A stretch of DNA of 64,000 nucleotides from Pyxidicoccus trucidator (GCF_010894435.1 NZ_JAAIXZ010000011.1:186001-250000), one strand, 5' to 3'; positions 26,137-35,125 are shown, counted from the first letter of the stretch. Made by a program: numbers and translations. Notes: generated by a model from the sequence alone, not told the origin.

Positions 26137-27483
26137 TCAGCGCGCGCCCTGCCATCCGGCCTGCGTCCTCGGCAACAGGGCCTGCCGCAGGCCACCCGCC
26201 GTCATCGTCTCCACCCCGCGCAGCGGCTGCTCGTCGTCGAGCCCCTCCAGCGCGCGCAGGGCATTCTGCCTCGCCCGCTCCGAGTCCTCGCGCCGGTCCA
26301 TCCGCCCGTAGAGCGCCACCAGCGTCGCGTGCCCGAGCGCCAACTGCGGCTCCAGGTACAGCGCCTTGCGCACCGCCTCCACCGCCCCGTTCAGGTCTCC
26401 CCGCCCCTCGGCCACCATGGCCAGCAGCAGGTACGCCTCCGGCACCAGCCCCTTCGCCGCCTCGCGCGCCAGCGCTTCCGCTTCCTCGAAGCGGCCCGCG
26501 CGCGCCGCGTCCAGCGCCAGCCGCAGCGGCTCGGGCGCGGCCGGGGCCTCGACGCGAGCGACGGGCGACGGCACGGGCTCCGCCACCAGCGGCGGCAGGG
26601 GCGCGCTCCGGCGCGGAGGCGACGGAAGAGGCCGGGGGCGCTCTGAGCGGGCCACGGGGGCCGCGGCCGCGGGGCGTGTCGAGCCCGAAGTCGGCACGCG
26701 CAGCGCCACGCTGCCCTCGGCGTCCACCGTCTCCAGCCCCAGGCCGTTGGTGAGAGGCACCTCGGCGGGCGACACGAAGAGCAGCCCGCCCGGAGCGAGC
26801 GCCGCGACGAAGCGCGCCAGCACGTCGCGCACCAGCTCCGGGGGGAAGTAGATGAGGACGTTGCGGCAGAAGATGGCGCCCAGCCCCGAGACGGGCGGCT
26901 CGTCCACCGCGAGGTTGTGGCGGCGGAAGTCCACCGAGCGCCGCACCTGCGGCACCACGGAGAGCTGCTCGCCGCGCGCCATCAGGAAGCGCTTCTCCAG
27001 CTCCGGCTCGATGCGGCGCAGCGACCAGGCACCGTAGGCGCCCTCGCGCGCACGCTGCAGCGCCCGGCCCGACACGTCCGTGGCCAGCACGCGGAAGCGC
27101 CCTTCGGGGATGCCCGCCGCCAGCAGTGCCATGGCGATGCTGTAGGGCTCCTCGCCGGTGGCGCAGCCCGCGCTCCAGACGTGGAAGAAGGGCCCCGGGT
27201 GTGCCCCCGCCTGCCGCGCCAGCGTGCGCAGGTGCTCCGGGTGGCGGAAGAAGTACGTCTCGCCGATGACGGCGTGCTCGATGAAGCTCTCCACCGCCGA
27301 GGACTCGCGCAGCAGCAGCCGCCGCAGGAAGGCCTCCGGGTCCAGCCGGCACGCCGCGGAGGCCCGGGCCAGCGCCGTCTCCAGCGAGCGCCGCAGGCTG
27401 CGCGCCAGCGTCAGGCCACAGGCCGCCCGGAGCACCTCCTCGACGCGGATGAGCGTCGCATCGTCGAGCACCGCCTCGCTCAC
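26137..27483 (-). CDS. CheR-type receptor methyltransferase with TPR extension
   Basis: Residues 1-270 are a CheR methyltransferase: helical N-domain, [14 protein letters not shown] at 72-85, SAM-binding [12 protein letters not shown] at 104-115 and [13 protein letters not shown] Pro/Ala-rich linker follows, then a TPR-like region at about 340-425 ([39 protein letters not shown]). CheR transfers methyl groups from SAM to glutamates of receptors; TPR tails are known in CheR proteins of several proteobacteria. The GTG start overlaps the upstream cheW stop in GTGA. No cheB methylesterase gene is present in the operon. Confidence 0.92.
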   Translation of the reverse strand: MSEAVLDDATLIRVEEVLRAACGLTLARSLRRSLETALARASAACRLDPEAFLRRLLLRESSAVESFIEHAVIGETYFFRHPEHLRTLARQAGAHPGPFFHVWSAGCATGEEPYSIAMALLAAGIPEGRFRVLATDVSGRALQRAREGAYGAWSLRRIEPELEKRFLMARGEQLSVVPQVRRSVDFRRHNLAVDEPPVSGLGAIFCRNVLIYFPPELVRDVLARFVAALAPGGLLFVSPAEVPLTNGLGLETVDAEGSVALRVPTSGSTRPAAAAPVARSERPRPLPSPPRRSAPLPPLVAEPVPSPVARVEAPAAPEPLRLALDAARAGRFEEAEALAREAAKGLVPEAYLLLAMVAEGRGDLNGAVEAVRKALYLEPQLALGHATLVALYGRMDRREDSERARQNALRALEGLDDEQPLRGVETMTAGGLRQALLPRTQAGWQGAR

Positions 27484-28043
27484 GACGCCTCCGGCCCCAC
27501 CAGCACCGCCGAGGTGCGCAGCAGCGGGCGCACTCCTTCCGGCGTGCGGCACAGGCCCGCCATCAGCCCCGTGGCGTCCCAGGGCAGCGCCTCCGAGCCG
27601 TCGGGCGCGCCGTCCACCAGCACCGGCGTCTCGACCAGGTCCCTCACCCGGTCCACCAGCACCGCCACCGTGCGCGCGCCCTTGCAGATGACCAGGTGCG
27701 CGTCCAGGTCCGGCACGCGGCGCACGCCCAGCAGCGTCGCCAGGTCCACCACCACCGCCGGGCTGCCCCGGTAGACGAAGGTGCCCGCGATGTGCGGCGG
27801 CGCGCCTGACAGCGGCTCCAGCTCCACCAGGCGGACGACCTCCTGCACCGTGTCCGCAGCCAGCAGCGCGCTGGTGCCCGCCGCGTCCAGCGTGAGGTAC
27901 AGGCCGGGCAGGCGCAGCTCGCCCGCCAAGGTGGCCAGCTCGCGACGCAGCTGGACCTGCTCGGCCTCGAGCTCGCTCAGTCGCTCCTGCACCGAGACTC
28001 GGCGCACCTGCGCATTCACGGGATTGTTGGGGGTGTCGGACAT
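27480..28043 (-). CDS. CheW-type coupling protein, first gene of the chemosensory operon
   Basis: The 187-residue protein has a short coiled-coil N-terminus (about 17-42) followed by a CheW fold (LYLTLDAAGTSALLAADTVQ, HIAGTFVYRGSPAVVVDLA and AVLVDRVRDLVETP). It is more divergent than the CheW at 23493. It probably couples the receptor at 24492 to the kinase. The stop overlaps the cheR GTG start, which implies coupled translation. No Shine-Dalgarno is clear before ATG 28043, but a promoter candidate and two inverted repeats lie just upstream. Confidence 0.85.
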   Translation of the reverse strand: MSDTPNNPVNAQVRRVSVQERLSELEAEQVQLRRELATLAGELRLPGLYLTLDAAGTSALLAADTVQEVVRLVELEPLSGAPPHIAGTFVYRGSPAVVVDLATLLGVRRVPDLDAHLVICKGARTVAVLVDRVRDLVETPVLVDGAPDGSEALPWDATGLMAGLCRTPEGVRPLLRTSAVLVGPEAS

Positions 28044-28058
28044 CGGCGCGTCCGGCCT

Positions 28059-28074
28059 GCTTCAGCCCTGAAGC
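28059..28074. repeat. Perfect inverted repeat in the che operon leader
   Basis: GCTTCAG and CTGAAGC are separated by CC, a perfect 7-base dyad, 16 bases before the first cheW start and just downstream of the promoter candidate. It may form a leader hairpin or serve as an operator half. Confidence 0.5.
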
Positions 28075-28075
28075 G

Positions 28076-28098
28076 CCGGACTCCTCACGCTAGTCCGG
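28076..28098. repeat. Inverted repeat spanning the che promoter -10
   Basis: CCGGACT and AGTCCGG flank 9 bases, a perfect 7-base dyad. The centre holds the -10 box of the promoter candidate read on the minus strand, so a bound dimer would block polymerase. Regulator unknown. Confidence 0.5.
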
Positions 28099-28116
28099 AG
28101 GGTAAAGAAGCGTCAA
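28087..28116 (-). promoter_or_regulatory. Candidate sigma-70 promoter of the che operon
   Basis: On the minus strand TTGACG (28116-28111) and TAGCGT (28092-28087) are 18 bases apart. Transcription would begin near 28080, leaving a leader of about 37 bases before cheW. The -10 lies within the dyad at 28076-28098. Inferred from consensus. Confidence 0.48.
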
Positions 28117-28292
28117 AGGGGGCCGCACCCTCCATCCGCCCACACCCTCCCTCGGGGGCAGGGTCGTCGCCGAGAGCAACCAGACGTGCTGGATCAGACA
28201 ACCCAGGGGTGCGTCTCGTCGGGAATTTGTGGTTTGATGCCAACTCGCCACACTCCTGGAGAATCCATGTTGCTTGCTGTCAGGGGCTACGA

Positions 28293-30332
28293 ATGATCAA
28301 GGGCGACGCGTCGAACCCCGAGGCACCAGCTGGCACGGGCGCTGATCCGCTCATCGGACGGACCCTGAATGGCCGCTTCAGCATCCTGGAACCGCTCGGT
28401 GTCGGAGGCATGGGCAAGGTCTACCGCGCCCTGCAGGCCCCGCTGGAGCGCGTGGTTGCCCTGAAGGTGCTCAACCCCAACTTCCAGAGCACCAAGGACC
28501 CGGGGTTCCAGAAGCGCTTCCTTCGTGAGGCGTCGCTCACCTCCAAGCTGCGCCACCCCAACACCGTCACCGTCATCGACTACGGGCAGACGGACGACGG
28601 CATCTACTACATCGCCATGGAATACCTGGACGGCCGCACGCTGGCCCAGGTGCTCGGACAGGTCGGGCCGCTGTCGTGGCAGCGCTCGGTCTCCGTGGCA
28701 CAGCAGATCTGCCGCTCGCTGCGCGAGGCGCACAGCCTGGGCATCGTCCACCGGGACTTGAAGCCGGCCAACATCATGCTCCTGAACGAGTCCGACCAGG
28801 ACCTCGTGAAGGTGCTGGACTTCGGCCTCGTGAAGTCGGTGGCCGAGCCCCAGGACGGGCAGATCTCCCCGGAGATCACCCAGAACGGCACCTTCCTCGG
28901 CTCGCCGCAGTACATGGCGCCGGAGCAGGCGCGCAACGTCACCGACGCGCGCAGCGACGTGTACTCGCTGGGCATCGTCATGTTCCAGATGCTGATGGGG
29001 CGCCCGCCGTTCATCGCGAGAGACCACATCGAGCTCATCTTCGCCCACTACAAAGAGGCCCCGCCCACCTTCCAGCAGGTGCGCCCGGACCTCAACGTGC
29101 CTCCGGAAATCGAGGCGGCGGTGCGGCGCTGCCTGGAGAAGGACCCGGCCCGGCGCTTCCAGACGATGGACGAGGTGCTGGAGGGGCTGCGCGAGGCCAG
29201 CATGTCCGCGGGCGGCAACAGCGGCATCTTCAAGCGGCCCGGCGGCGCGACGACGACGGGCCCCTACCCGTCCCCCGCGCTGTTCTCCAACGTGGGCAAG
29301 GCCAATGACTCCGGGGACACCCTGGCGGTGGACATCAGCGTGGAGGTGCCCCGGGACGTGAAGCGCGCCCGGCAGCGCACGCTCCTGACGGGCGGCCTGG
29401 GCGGCCTCGTGGTGGCGGGCCTCATCGCCGGTGGCGCGGTGTTCTTCCTGACGCGTGGCAAGGCCGAGGAGGCGAAACCGGAGCCGGTGGCCGCGGCCCC
29501 CGTCGCGGCCGCGCCCGCCCCCACGCCGGAGCCCGTCGCGGCCCCCAGCACGGGCAAGGTGCGCTTCAAGCTGATGAGCCAGCCGAGCGGCGCGCGCGTC
29601 TTCTACCGGGGCAAGGAGCGGGGCACCACGCCCTTCACGCTCGAGATTCCCCCGGGACAGGACGGCTCCGTCACGGTGGAGCTGACCTTCGCGCTGGAGG
29701 GCTACCAGATGGAGACCGTCGTCGCGGGCGGCTCCGGCGAGGTGGTGCTGTCCCAGAAGCTGCAGAAGCGGCGCGGCGGCGGGGGTGGCGGCCGGAACAA
29801 CATCGAGGTGGCCTCGGCCTCCGCCACCGACGAGGTGGAGGCCGTCGAGCCGGTGGCCACGCCGGGCGGCATGTCCGCCCCGGTGATGCTGGCGCCCACG
29901 TCCATGCCCGCCCCCGAGCCCGTCACCACGGGCGCGGTGGGCGCCTCCGCCGCTGCCAACCCGACCCCGGCCAAGGGGATGACGGGCCTCGCGGTGCCGG
30001 TGCTGCCCTCGGCGGCGCTGGCGTCCGCGCGCGGCGACGTGCTGCCCTACAACGACGAGATGCCCCGCCCGGAGCTGCTCGACCAGACGAAGGACATCGT
30101 CTACACGCGCGAGGCCATCGCCATGAAGGCCGGCGGCGCGTTCATCGCCAAGTGCACCATCACCACCAAGGGCCGCGTGGAGAAGTGCCGCGTCCTCAAG
30201 ACGGTGCCGCTCATGGAGAAGGCGGTGCTCGAGGCGCTCCAGTCGCGCACCTACAAGCCCGTCGTCTACCAGGGTCACCCGGTCAACGTGGAGTACGCCT
30301 TCAGCATGAGCCTGGTGGCGCCGCGGCGCTGA
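28293..30332 (+). CDS. Transmembrane Ser/Thr protein kinase with PEGA and TonB C-terminal-like domains
   Basis: The 679-residue protein has a Hanks-type kinase (about 28-300): glycine loop GVGGMGKVY, Lys 58, HRDLKPAN with Asp 155, DFG at 176-178 and GSPQYMAPEQ. A single TM helix lies at about 364-387, a Pro/Ala linker follows, then a PEGA-type beta domain (about 421-490) and, after a low-complexity stretch, a domain resembling the TonB C-terminus (about 595-679; GGAFIAKCTITTKGRVEKC, LEALQSRTYKPVVYQGHPV). So the kinase faces the cytoplasm and the sensor end faces the periplasm. ATG 28293 follows AGGGG. Divergent from the che operon. Confidence 0.92.
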   Translation: MIKGDASNPEAPAGTGADPLIGRTLNGRFSILEPLGVGGMGKVYRALQAPLERVVALKVLNPNFQSTKDPGFQKRFLREASLTSKLRHPNTVTVIDYGQTDDGIYYIAMEYLDGRTLAQVLGQVGPLSWQRSVSVAQQICRSLREAHSLGIVHRDLKPANIMLLNESDQDLVKVLDFGLVKSVAEPQDGQISPEITQNGTFLGSPQYMAPEQARNVTDARSDVYSLGIVMFQMLMGRPPFIARDHIELIFAHYKEAPPTFQQVRPDLNVPPEIEAAVRRCLEKDPARRFQTMDEVLEGLREASMSAGGNSGIFKRPGGATTTGPYPSPALFSNVGKANDSGDTLAVDISVEVPRDVKRARQRTLLTGGLGGLVVAGLIAGGAVFFLTRGKAEEAKPEPVAAAPVAAAPAPTPEPVAAPSTGKVRFKLMSQPSGARVFYRGKERGTTPFTLEIPPGQDGSVTVELTFALEGYQMETVVAGGSGEVVLSQKLQKRRGGGGGGRNNIEVASASATDEVEAVEPVATPGGMSAPVMLAPTSMPAPEPVTTGAVGASAAANPTPAKGMTGLAVPVLPSAALASARGDVLPYNDEMPRPELLDQTKDIVYTREAIAMKAGGAFIAKCTITTKGRVEKCRVLKTVPLMEKAVLEALQSRTYKPVVYQGHPVNVEYAFSMSLVAPRR

Positions 30333-30349
30333 GCCGCTCGTGCCTCCAT

Positions 30350-30391
30350 CCGGGCCCGGTCGCCGCTTCCTGGCGGTGACTCAGGGCCCGG
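30350..30391. terminator. Candidate bidirectional terminator hairpin
   Basis: CCGGGCCC (30350-30357) and GGGCCCGG (30384-30391) pair perfectly around a smaller internal hairpin, between two convergent genes and reaching into the 3' end of the phosphatase gene. There is no U tract, so it may act as a Rho-assisted or two-way stop. Confidence 0.35.
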
Positions 30392-31097
30392 TGGACGGCA
30401 CCACCGGCGGAGCGGGCGGCGCGGCCGGAGCGCCTCCCGGAGGCACGCCCCAGCTCACCACCGGCCAGCCGCGCCTTCTCGCCTCGCGCTTCAGCCGGTG
30501 GTCGGGGTGCACGGCCACCGGCCGCCCCACCACCTCCATCACCGGCAGGTCCGAGTACGAGTCCGTGTAGAAGGCGCACGCCGCCAGCTCCACGCCGGCC
30601 TCTCGCGCGTAGGCCTCGGCGACGGTGCGCTTGCCCTGGCCGAAGCAGATGACGCCCAGCGGCCGGCCGGTGTGCCGGCCCGCGGCGTCCACCTCGAAGC
30701 GATTGCACAGCACGGCGTCCAGCCGCAGCTCCCGCGCCACCAGCTCCGACAGGTAGCCCGACGAGGACGTGAGCAGCACCAGCCGGTCTCCCGCCTGGCG
30801 GTGCTCCTCCAGCGCCACGCGCGCGCCGGGGCGGTACAGGGGCCGCACCAGCTGCTCGTAGAAGACGGCGGTGCGCTCCTGGATGGGCAGGGCCTCGGAG
30901 CCCGCGAGCAGGGCGATGGCGCGCGCCACCGCGTCCTGCATGGACACGAAGCCCAGGTGGTAGCGCGCAATCCACAGGCTGGCGCGCAGCGCCTGCAAGC
31001 GGGTGATGTGCCCCAGCTCCAGCTCGCGACGCACCCACAGCGAGCCGGAGTTGGCGGCGATGAGCGTCTTGTCCAGGTCGAAGAAGGCGACGGCCAC
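30381..31097 (-). CDS. HAD-IB phosphatase (SerB/CicA-like)
   Basis: The 238-residue protein begins at GTG 31097 (AGAGGT upstream) directly with the motif I strand AFFDLDKTLIAANSG. Motif II is LLTSSSGYLSEL, motif III is a Lys in the QGKRTVAEAY segment and motif IV is AFYTDSYSDLPVMEVVG, the pattern of HAD subfamily IB phosphatases related to phosphoserine phosphatase. The last 25 residues are Pro/Ala-rich. Substrate unknown: phosphoserine or a lipid headgroup phosphate are both possible for this subgroup. It is downstream of the protease pair on the same strand, 10 bases after it, so probably co-transcribed. Confidence 0.86.
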   Translation of the reverse strand: MAVAFFDLDKTLIAANSGSLWVRRELELGHITRLQALRASLWIARYHLGFVSMQDAVARAIALLAGSEALPIQERTAVFYEQLVRPLYRPGARVALEEHRQAGDRLVLLTSSSGYLSELVARELRLDAVLCNRFEVDAAGRHTGRPLGVICFGQGKRTVAEAYAREAGVELAACAFYTDSYSDLPVMEVVGRPVAVHPDHRLKREARRRGWPVVSWGVPPGGAPAAPPAPPVVPSTGP

Positions 31098-31107
31098 GCG
31101 GGGACCT

Positions 31108-32082
31108 CTAGCAATCCCGCCCGCGAGGGGCCGCGACGCCGTCCGGGGTTCCAGGCGGCCTGGCCGTCCGCCGCCGTGCCAGGGCGAGCGCGGCCAGCAC
31201 CGCGCCCAGCGCCAGGGGGCCCGGTGCCGCCGTGCAGCCGGTGCCCCGGCCCTCCGCTGCCACCGTGAGCCCCGCGCCCTCGCGGACGAAGCACTGGGTG
31301 GGCGGCAGGCCGCGCGGGTAGATGGAGCAGAAGCCCTCCGCCGAACCCGGGTCGATGATGCGCTTGCCCGTCTCCCCGGGCGGCGCGGTGGCCTCCATGG
31401 TGGCGCCCGTGTTGAACACGTGGTCCAGCCCCACCACGTGGCCAATCTCGTGCGTCATGGTGTTCTGCAGGTCCGTGGCCACGCAGTCCGTTGAAGGCGT
31501 CGCGGTGGCACACACCGGAGAGTCCACGGTGGTGAAGAGGAAGCCGGGGCCGCCACCGGGCTGCGACGCGTTCAGCTCGATGTCCGAGTCCAGCACCCGC
31601 CCGTCGCGGAAGCTGAAGGTGGAGGTGGTGAGGCCGATGGTGCCCGAGCCGTGCTCCCAGCAGCGGTACACGTTGCCGCACGCCTCGTCCTCCCAGCACG
31701 GGTCCTCGGCGGAGACCACGTCCGGGCACGACAGCTCGCGGAAGGTAACGATGTTGTAGTTGTTATACGGCTTCTCTTCGTCGTACCCCACCTTCACCGG
31801 CAGGCTCCAGTCCTCGCCCCGGCGGAAGTTGTAGTCGCTGCACGTGCCGGACAGCGCGCGCCAGGACCCGAAGGAGGCCTCGATGGCGGCCACCTCGCTG
31901 TCGCCCGGCGTGCGCTCGCTGCCGGCGGCGTCCAGGTGGTAGACGTAGTCGCGTCCCGGCCACATGAGACACAGCGGCCGCCCCGGCACCACGGTGCGCC
32001 GGAAGGGCGCGTCCTCGTCCTGAGCCAGCGAGGGAGCCGCCACCACCAGCGCGGCCGTGAGCACCAGGAGCGGCGTCTTCAC
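31108..32082 (-). CDS. Matrixin-like zinc protease with MYXO-CTERM-like tail
   Basis: A signal peptide (VKTPLLVLTAALVVAAPSLA) leads a metzincin domain with HEIGHVVGLDH (ligands His 211, His 215, His 221) and a later Met-turn region ATMEATAPPG. Six or more cysteines suggest disulfides. The C-terminus has a GCTAAPG motif, a hydrophobic helix and an ARRRTAR basic end: the MYXO-CTERM sorting pattern, which in this family sends proteins to the cell surface through myxosortase. GTG 32082 overlaps the upstream gene stop (GTGA) and has GAGGAGGG eight bases away. It is a paralog of the upstream protease (32079). Confidence 0.88.
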   Translation of the reverse strand: MKTPLLVLTAALVVAAPSLAQDEDAPFRRTVVPGRPLCLMWPGRDYVYHLDAAGSERTPGDSEVAAIEASFGSWRALSGTCSDYNFRRGEDWSLPVKVGYDEEKPYNNYNIVTFRELSCPDVVSAEDPCWEDEACGNVYRCWEHGSGTIGLTTSTFSFRDGRVLDSDIELNASQPGGGPGFLFTTVDSPVCATATPSTDCVATDLQNTMTHEIGHVVGLDHVFNTGATMEATAPPGETGKRIIDPGSAEGFCSIYPRGLPPTQCFVREGAGLTVAAEGRGTGCTAAPGPLALGAVLAALALARRRTARPPGTPDGVAAPRGRDC

Positions 32083-32966
32083 CGGGAGCCCTCCTCGCGG
32101 CGGCGGCGCGCCAGCCCCAGCACCCACGCGGCCAGCGCGGGCAGTACGGCGGCGGAGCCGGTGGCGGCGCAGCCCGTGCTGCCCTTGGGCCCCAGGTCCT
32201 CATCGATTTCAGGGTGCAGGCACGCCTGGCTCTCGCGGCCCCTGGGGTACACCGCGCAGACGAAGTCGCGCGAGCCCGTGTCGATGCTGCGCTTGGACAC
32301 CTCGCCGGGCGGGGCGCTCGGGTTCATGGTGGAGCCCTGCGCGCGCGTGTGGTCCAGGCCGATGAAGTGGCCAATCTCGTGCGTGGCCGTGTTCTGCACG
32401 TCCGTGGCCACGCAGTTGGTCGTCACCGGCGGGAAGCAGGGGCCGCCATCCGCCGTGGTGAAGGCGAAGCGCCCCGCGTTGAAGGAGATGTCCGAGTCGT
32501 AGATGATGCCCGAGCGCTCGTCGTACGTGGTGAGGGTGATGGCGATGGTGTTGTCGTCATCCTCCCAGCAGTCGTACTCGTTGGCGCACGTCTCCTCTTC
32601 CCAGCACGCGTCCGTCGCCGGCACCACCGCGTTGCAGTCCCTGTCCCGGAAGAGCACCAGGTTGAGGTTGTCCCCCTCGCGCTTGTAGCCCACGTCGCGC
32701 TCGTCCACGCGGGGGCCCTCCACCAGCGTGAGGTTGCCGCACTGGGCGAAGATGTCCTGCCAGCTCTGGAAGGAGCTGCGCATCGCCTCGAACTCCGTCT
32801 CGCCGGGCGTGTCCGGGTTGCCGTAGGTGCTCTGGTTCCAGGTGAGCGTCGTGGACGTCCAGAAGAGGCACTGGGTCCGCGTGTCGCCCGCGTCCACGCG
32901 GCTGCGCACGTACGGGTCCGACTGGCCCAGCGCCAGGGCCACCATGAGGGGGGCGAGCGAAATCAC
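32079..32966 (-). CDS. Matrixin-like zinc protease with MYXO-CTERM-like tail, paralog
   Basis: This 295-residue protein has a signal peptide, a metzincin core with HEIGHFIGLDH (His 196, 200, 206), a STMNPSAPPGE Met-turn, and a C-terminal GCAATG motif, hydrophobic helix and ARRRREEG end. Along its length it mirrors the downstream protease at 31108: both share WNQ/WED-type cysteine segments (CWEEETCANEYDCWE against CWEDEACGNVYRCWE). The pair looks like a tandem duplication. The GTG start overlaps the preceding stop in GTGA. Surface-anchored proteolysis is the likely role; targets are unknown. Confidence 0.88.
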   Translation of the reverse strand: MISLAPLMVALALGQSDPYVRSRVDAGDTRTQCLFWTSTTLTWNQSTYGNPDTPGETEFEAMRSSFQSWQDIFAQCGNLTLVEGPRVDERDVGYKREGDNLNLVLFRDRDCNAVVPATDACWEEETCANEYDCWEDDDNTIAITLTTYDERSGIIYDSDISFNAGRFAFTTADGGPCFPPVTTNCVATDVQNTATHEIGHFIGLDHTRAQGSTMNPSAPPGEVSKRSIDTGSRDFVCAVYPRGRESQACLHPEIDEDLGPKGSTGCAATGSAAVLPALAAWVLGLARRRREEGSR

Positions 32967-33541
32967 GGCGTCTGCCCCTTCTGCGCGGGCGCCGTCCGCA
33001 GCGCGGCGTGGACGGCCGCCTTCAGCTCCGCCAGCGTCAGCGGCCGGAGCGCGCTCTCGGTCGGCTTGCGGGTGACGGGGTCCAGCAGCAGCGCCTCCGA
33101 GGACTCCGGCACCGCCAGGGCGGCCTTGCCGTCCGCGTCACGCTTCACCTGGTACTTGCCCTGGGCCATGGCGGACACGCGGAAGGCGCGCGCCCCGCGC
33201 TTCTCCAGGAACACCACCACCTCCTCGCCCGGAGTGAAGGAGGCCAGGCCATGCACCACCTGCCCCACGTCACCCACACGGCCCCCGGGCTGGATGACGA
33301 GCACCGAGCCGCCAGGCTGCCCCTTGAGGGCCTCCGTCACCTGGATTTCCACGTCGGTGACGATGCGCATCTTGTCGGCACTCCAGCGGCTCTCCACCCG
33401 CCGGACGACTCCGTGGACGACGGCGTCCGCGCCCCGGGCGAGCCCGGACAGGTCCACGGCGAGCTGGGTGGTGGCGCTCGCCGGCAGGGCCCCCAGGAGG
33501 GCCGCCAGCAGCAACGTGCGAAATACCTGACGAATGGACAT
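32963..33541 (-). CDS. Secreted protein of unknown function, leads the protease operon
   Basis: The 192-residue protein has a signal peptide (MSIRQVFRTLLLAALLGALP, cut near ASA) and a compact beta-rich body (VVHGVVRRVESRWSADKMRI, VTDVEIQVTEALKGQPG, GEEVVVFLEKRG). No catalytic motif is visible and I do not recognise the family. A ribosome site GGGAG lies nine bases before ATG 33541. Its stop overlaps the first protease gene, so the three proteins are made together; it could be an inhibitor, chaperone or partner of the proteases, which is only inference from context. Confidence 0.8.
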   Translation of the reverse strand: MSIRQVFRTLLLAALLGALPASATTQLAVDLSGLARGADAVVHGVVRRVESRWSADKMRIVTDVEIQVTEALKGQPGGSVLVIQPGGRVGDVGQVVHGLASFTPGEEVVVFLEKRGARAFRVSAMAQGKYQVKRDADGKAALAVPESSEALLLDPVTRKPTESALRPLTLAELKAAVHAALRTAPAQKGQTP

Positions 33542-33652
33542 ACGCGTTCTCCCTGGCCCCCGAGCCTACCCCAACAGCCCCGCTCCGCATGTCATCCAGA
33601 ATGGCCGCCCGCGTTGACCCCCCACCCTCTCCCTGCTAATCCGCGCGCCAGT

Positions 33653-35092
33653 ATGCCTTCCGCCCTTCGCGTCCGCTTCGCTCCCTCGCCTACCGGCTAC
33701 CTCCACATTGGCGGTGCCCGCACGGCGCTGATGAACTTCCTCCAGGCCCGGCGCCAGGGCGGCACCTTCATCCTCCGGATGGAGGACACGGACCAGGGCC
33801 GCTCCACGCCCGAGTCGGTGCAGGCCATCCTGGACGGCCTCAACTGGCTGGGCATCGACTGGGACGAGGGCCCCGGCAAGGAGGGCCCGTACGCCCCCTA
33901 CTTCCAGATGCAGCGGCTGGGCACCTACCGCGAGCACTCGGACCGGATGCTCGCCGAGGGCAAGGCCTACCGGTGCTACTGCACCCGCGAGGAGCTGGAC
34001 GCGCAGCGCCAGGCCGCGGAGAAGGCCGGCGGCGCCTTCAAGTACCCGGGCACCTGCCGCGAGCTGAAGGCCCCGCCCCCGGGCAAGCGCGCGGAGGACG
34101 CGGTCATCCGCTTCAAGATGCCCTCGGGCGAGGGCTCCGTCTCCTTCGACGACAAGGCGCTGGGCGTCATCACCAAGCCGTACTCGGACCTGGATGACTG
34201 GGTCATGCTGCGCGCGGACGGCATCCCCCTCTACAACTTCGGCTGCGTCATCGACGACCACCTGATGGACATCACCCTGGTGGCGCGCGGCCAGGAGCAC
34301 GTCAACTCCACCTTCCCGCAGCTGATGCTGTACCAGGCGCTGGGCTGGCAGCCGCCGGACTTCGCCCACCTGCCGCTCATCCTCGCGTCGGACCGCAAGA
34401 AGCTGTCCAAGCGCCTGCACCCCGAGGCGGACGTGATGCGGCACAAGGCCGACGGCATCCTGCCGGAGGCGCTGCTCAACTACGTCATCCGCCTGGGCTG
34501 GAGCCACGGCAACGACGAGGTCATCTCCCGCGAGCAGATGGTGGAGTGGTTCGACTTCACCGGCGTGGGCACCACGTCCGGAATCTGGGACCGCAACAAG
34601 CTGCTGTGGCTCAACCAGCAGTGGCTGAAGCTGCTGCCCGAGTCCGTCATCGCCGAGCGGCTGCTGCCCTTCCTGGAGGCGAAGGGTGTCCAGGCGAAGG
34701 GCGACGCGCGCCTGGAGCCGCTGGTGCGCGCCCTGCGCGAGCGCTCCAACACGCTGGAGGAGATGGCCACCACCGCGGCCAACGTCTACTTCCGCTCCGG
34801 CGTCACCCTGGACGAGAAGGCCGCCGCCAAGCACCTCACCGGGGACTCCCTCGGCCTGCTGCGCAAGGTGCGCGAGGCGCTCACCGCCCTGCCCGGGTGG
34901 ACGGTGGAGGCGCTGGACGGCGTGGTGAAGACGGTGAGCGAGTCGTCCAGCGTGGGCATGGGCAAGGTGGCCCAGCCCGTGCGCGTGGCCCTCACCGGCA
35001 ACACCACCAGTCCGGGCATCGGCGAGACGCTGCTGCTCGTGGGCCGGGACGAGGCCCTGAGCCGCATCGACGCGGCGCTCGCTCGCGGCTGA
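33653..35092 (+). CDS. gltX: Glutamyl-tRNA synthetase
   Basis: GltX charges tRNA-Glu with glutamate using ATP. The 479-residue class I synthetase has the HIGH-like PSPTGYLHIGGAR (HIGG at 18-21) and KMSKS-like KLSKR at 250-254, plus a CTREELDAQRQ segment in the acceptor-binding region. The C-terminal helical anticodon-binding domain is present. ATG 33653 is the first codon before the conserved fold. Two tRNA genes that are its natural or possible substrates follow within 750 bases, tRNA-Gln and tRNA-Glu. Upstream it is divergent from the protease operon. Confidence 0.96.
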   Translation: MPSALRVRFAPSPTGYLHIGGARTALMNFLQARRQGGTFILRMEDTDQGRSTPESVQAILDGLNWLGIDWDEGPGKEGPYAPYFQMQRLGTYREHSDRMLAEGKAYRCYCTREELDAQRQAAEKAGGAFKYPGTCRELKAPPPGKRAEDAVIRFKMPSGEGSVSFDDKALGVITKPYSDLDDWVMLRADGIPLYNFGCVIDDHLMDITLVARGQEHVNSTFPQLMLYQALGWQPPDFAHLPLILASDRKKLSKRLHPEADVMRHKADGILPEALLNYVIRLGWSHGNDEVISREQMVEWFDFTGVGTTSGIWDRNKLLWLNQQWLKLLPESVIAERLLPFLEAKGVQAKGDARLEPLVRALRERSNTLEEMATTAANVYFRSGVTLDEKAAAKHLTGDSLGLLRKVREALTALPGWTVEALDGVVKTVSESSSVGMGKVAQPVRVALTGNTTSPGIGETLLLVGRDEALSRIDAALARG

Positions 35093-35125
35093 ACGTCAGG
35101 CACAGGTAGCGGTGGACGTCAGTGG

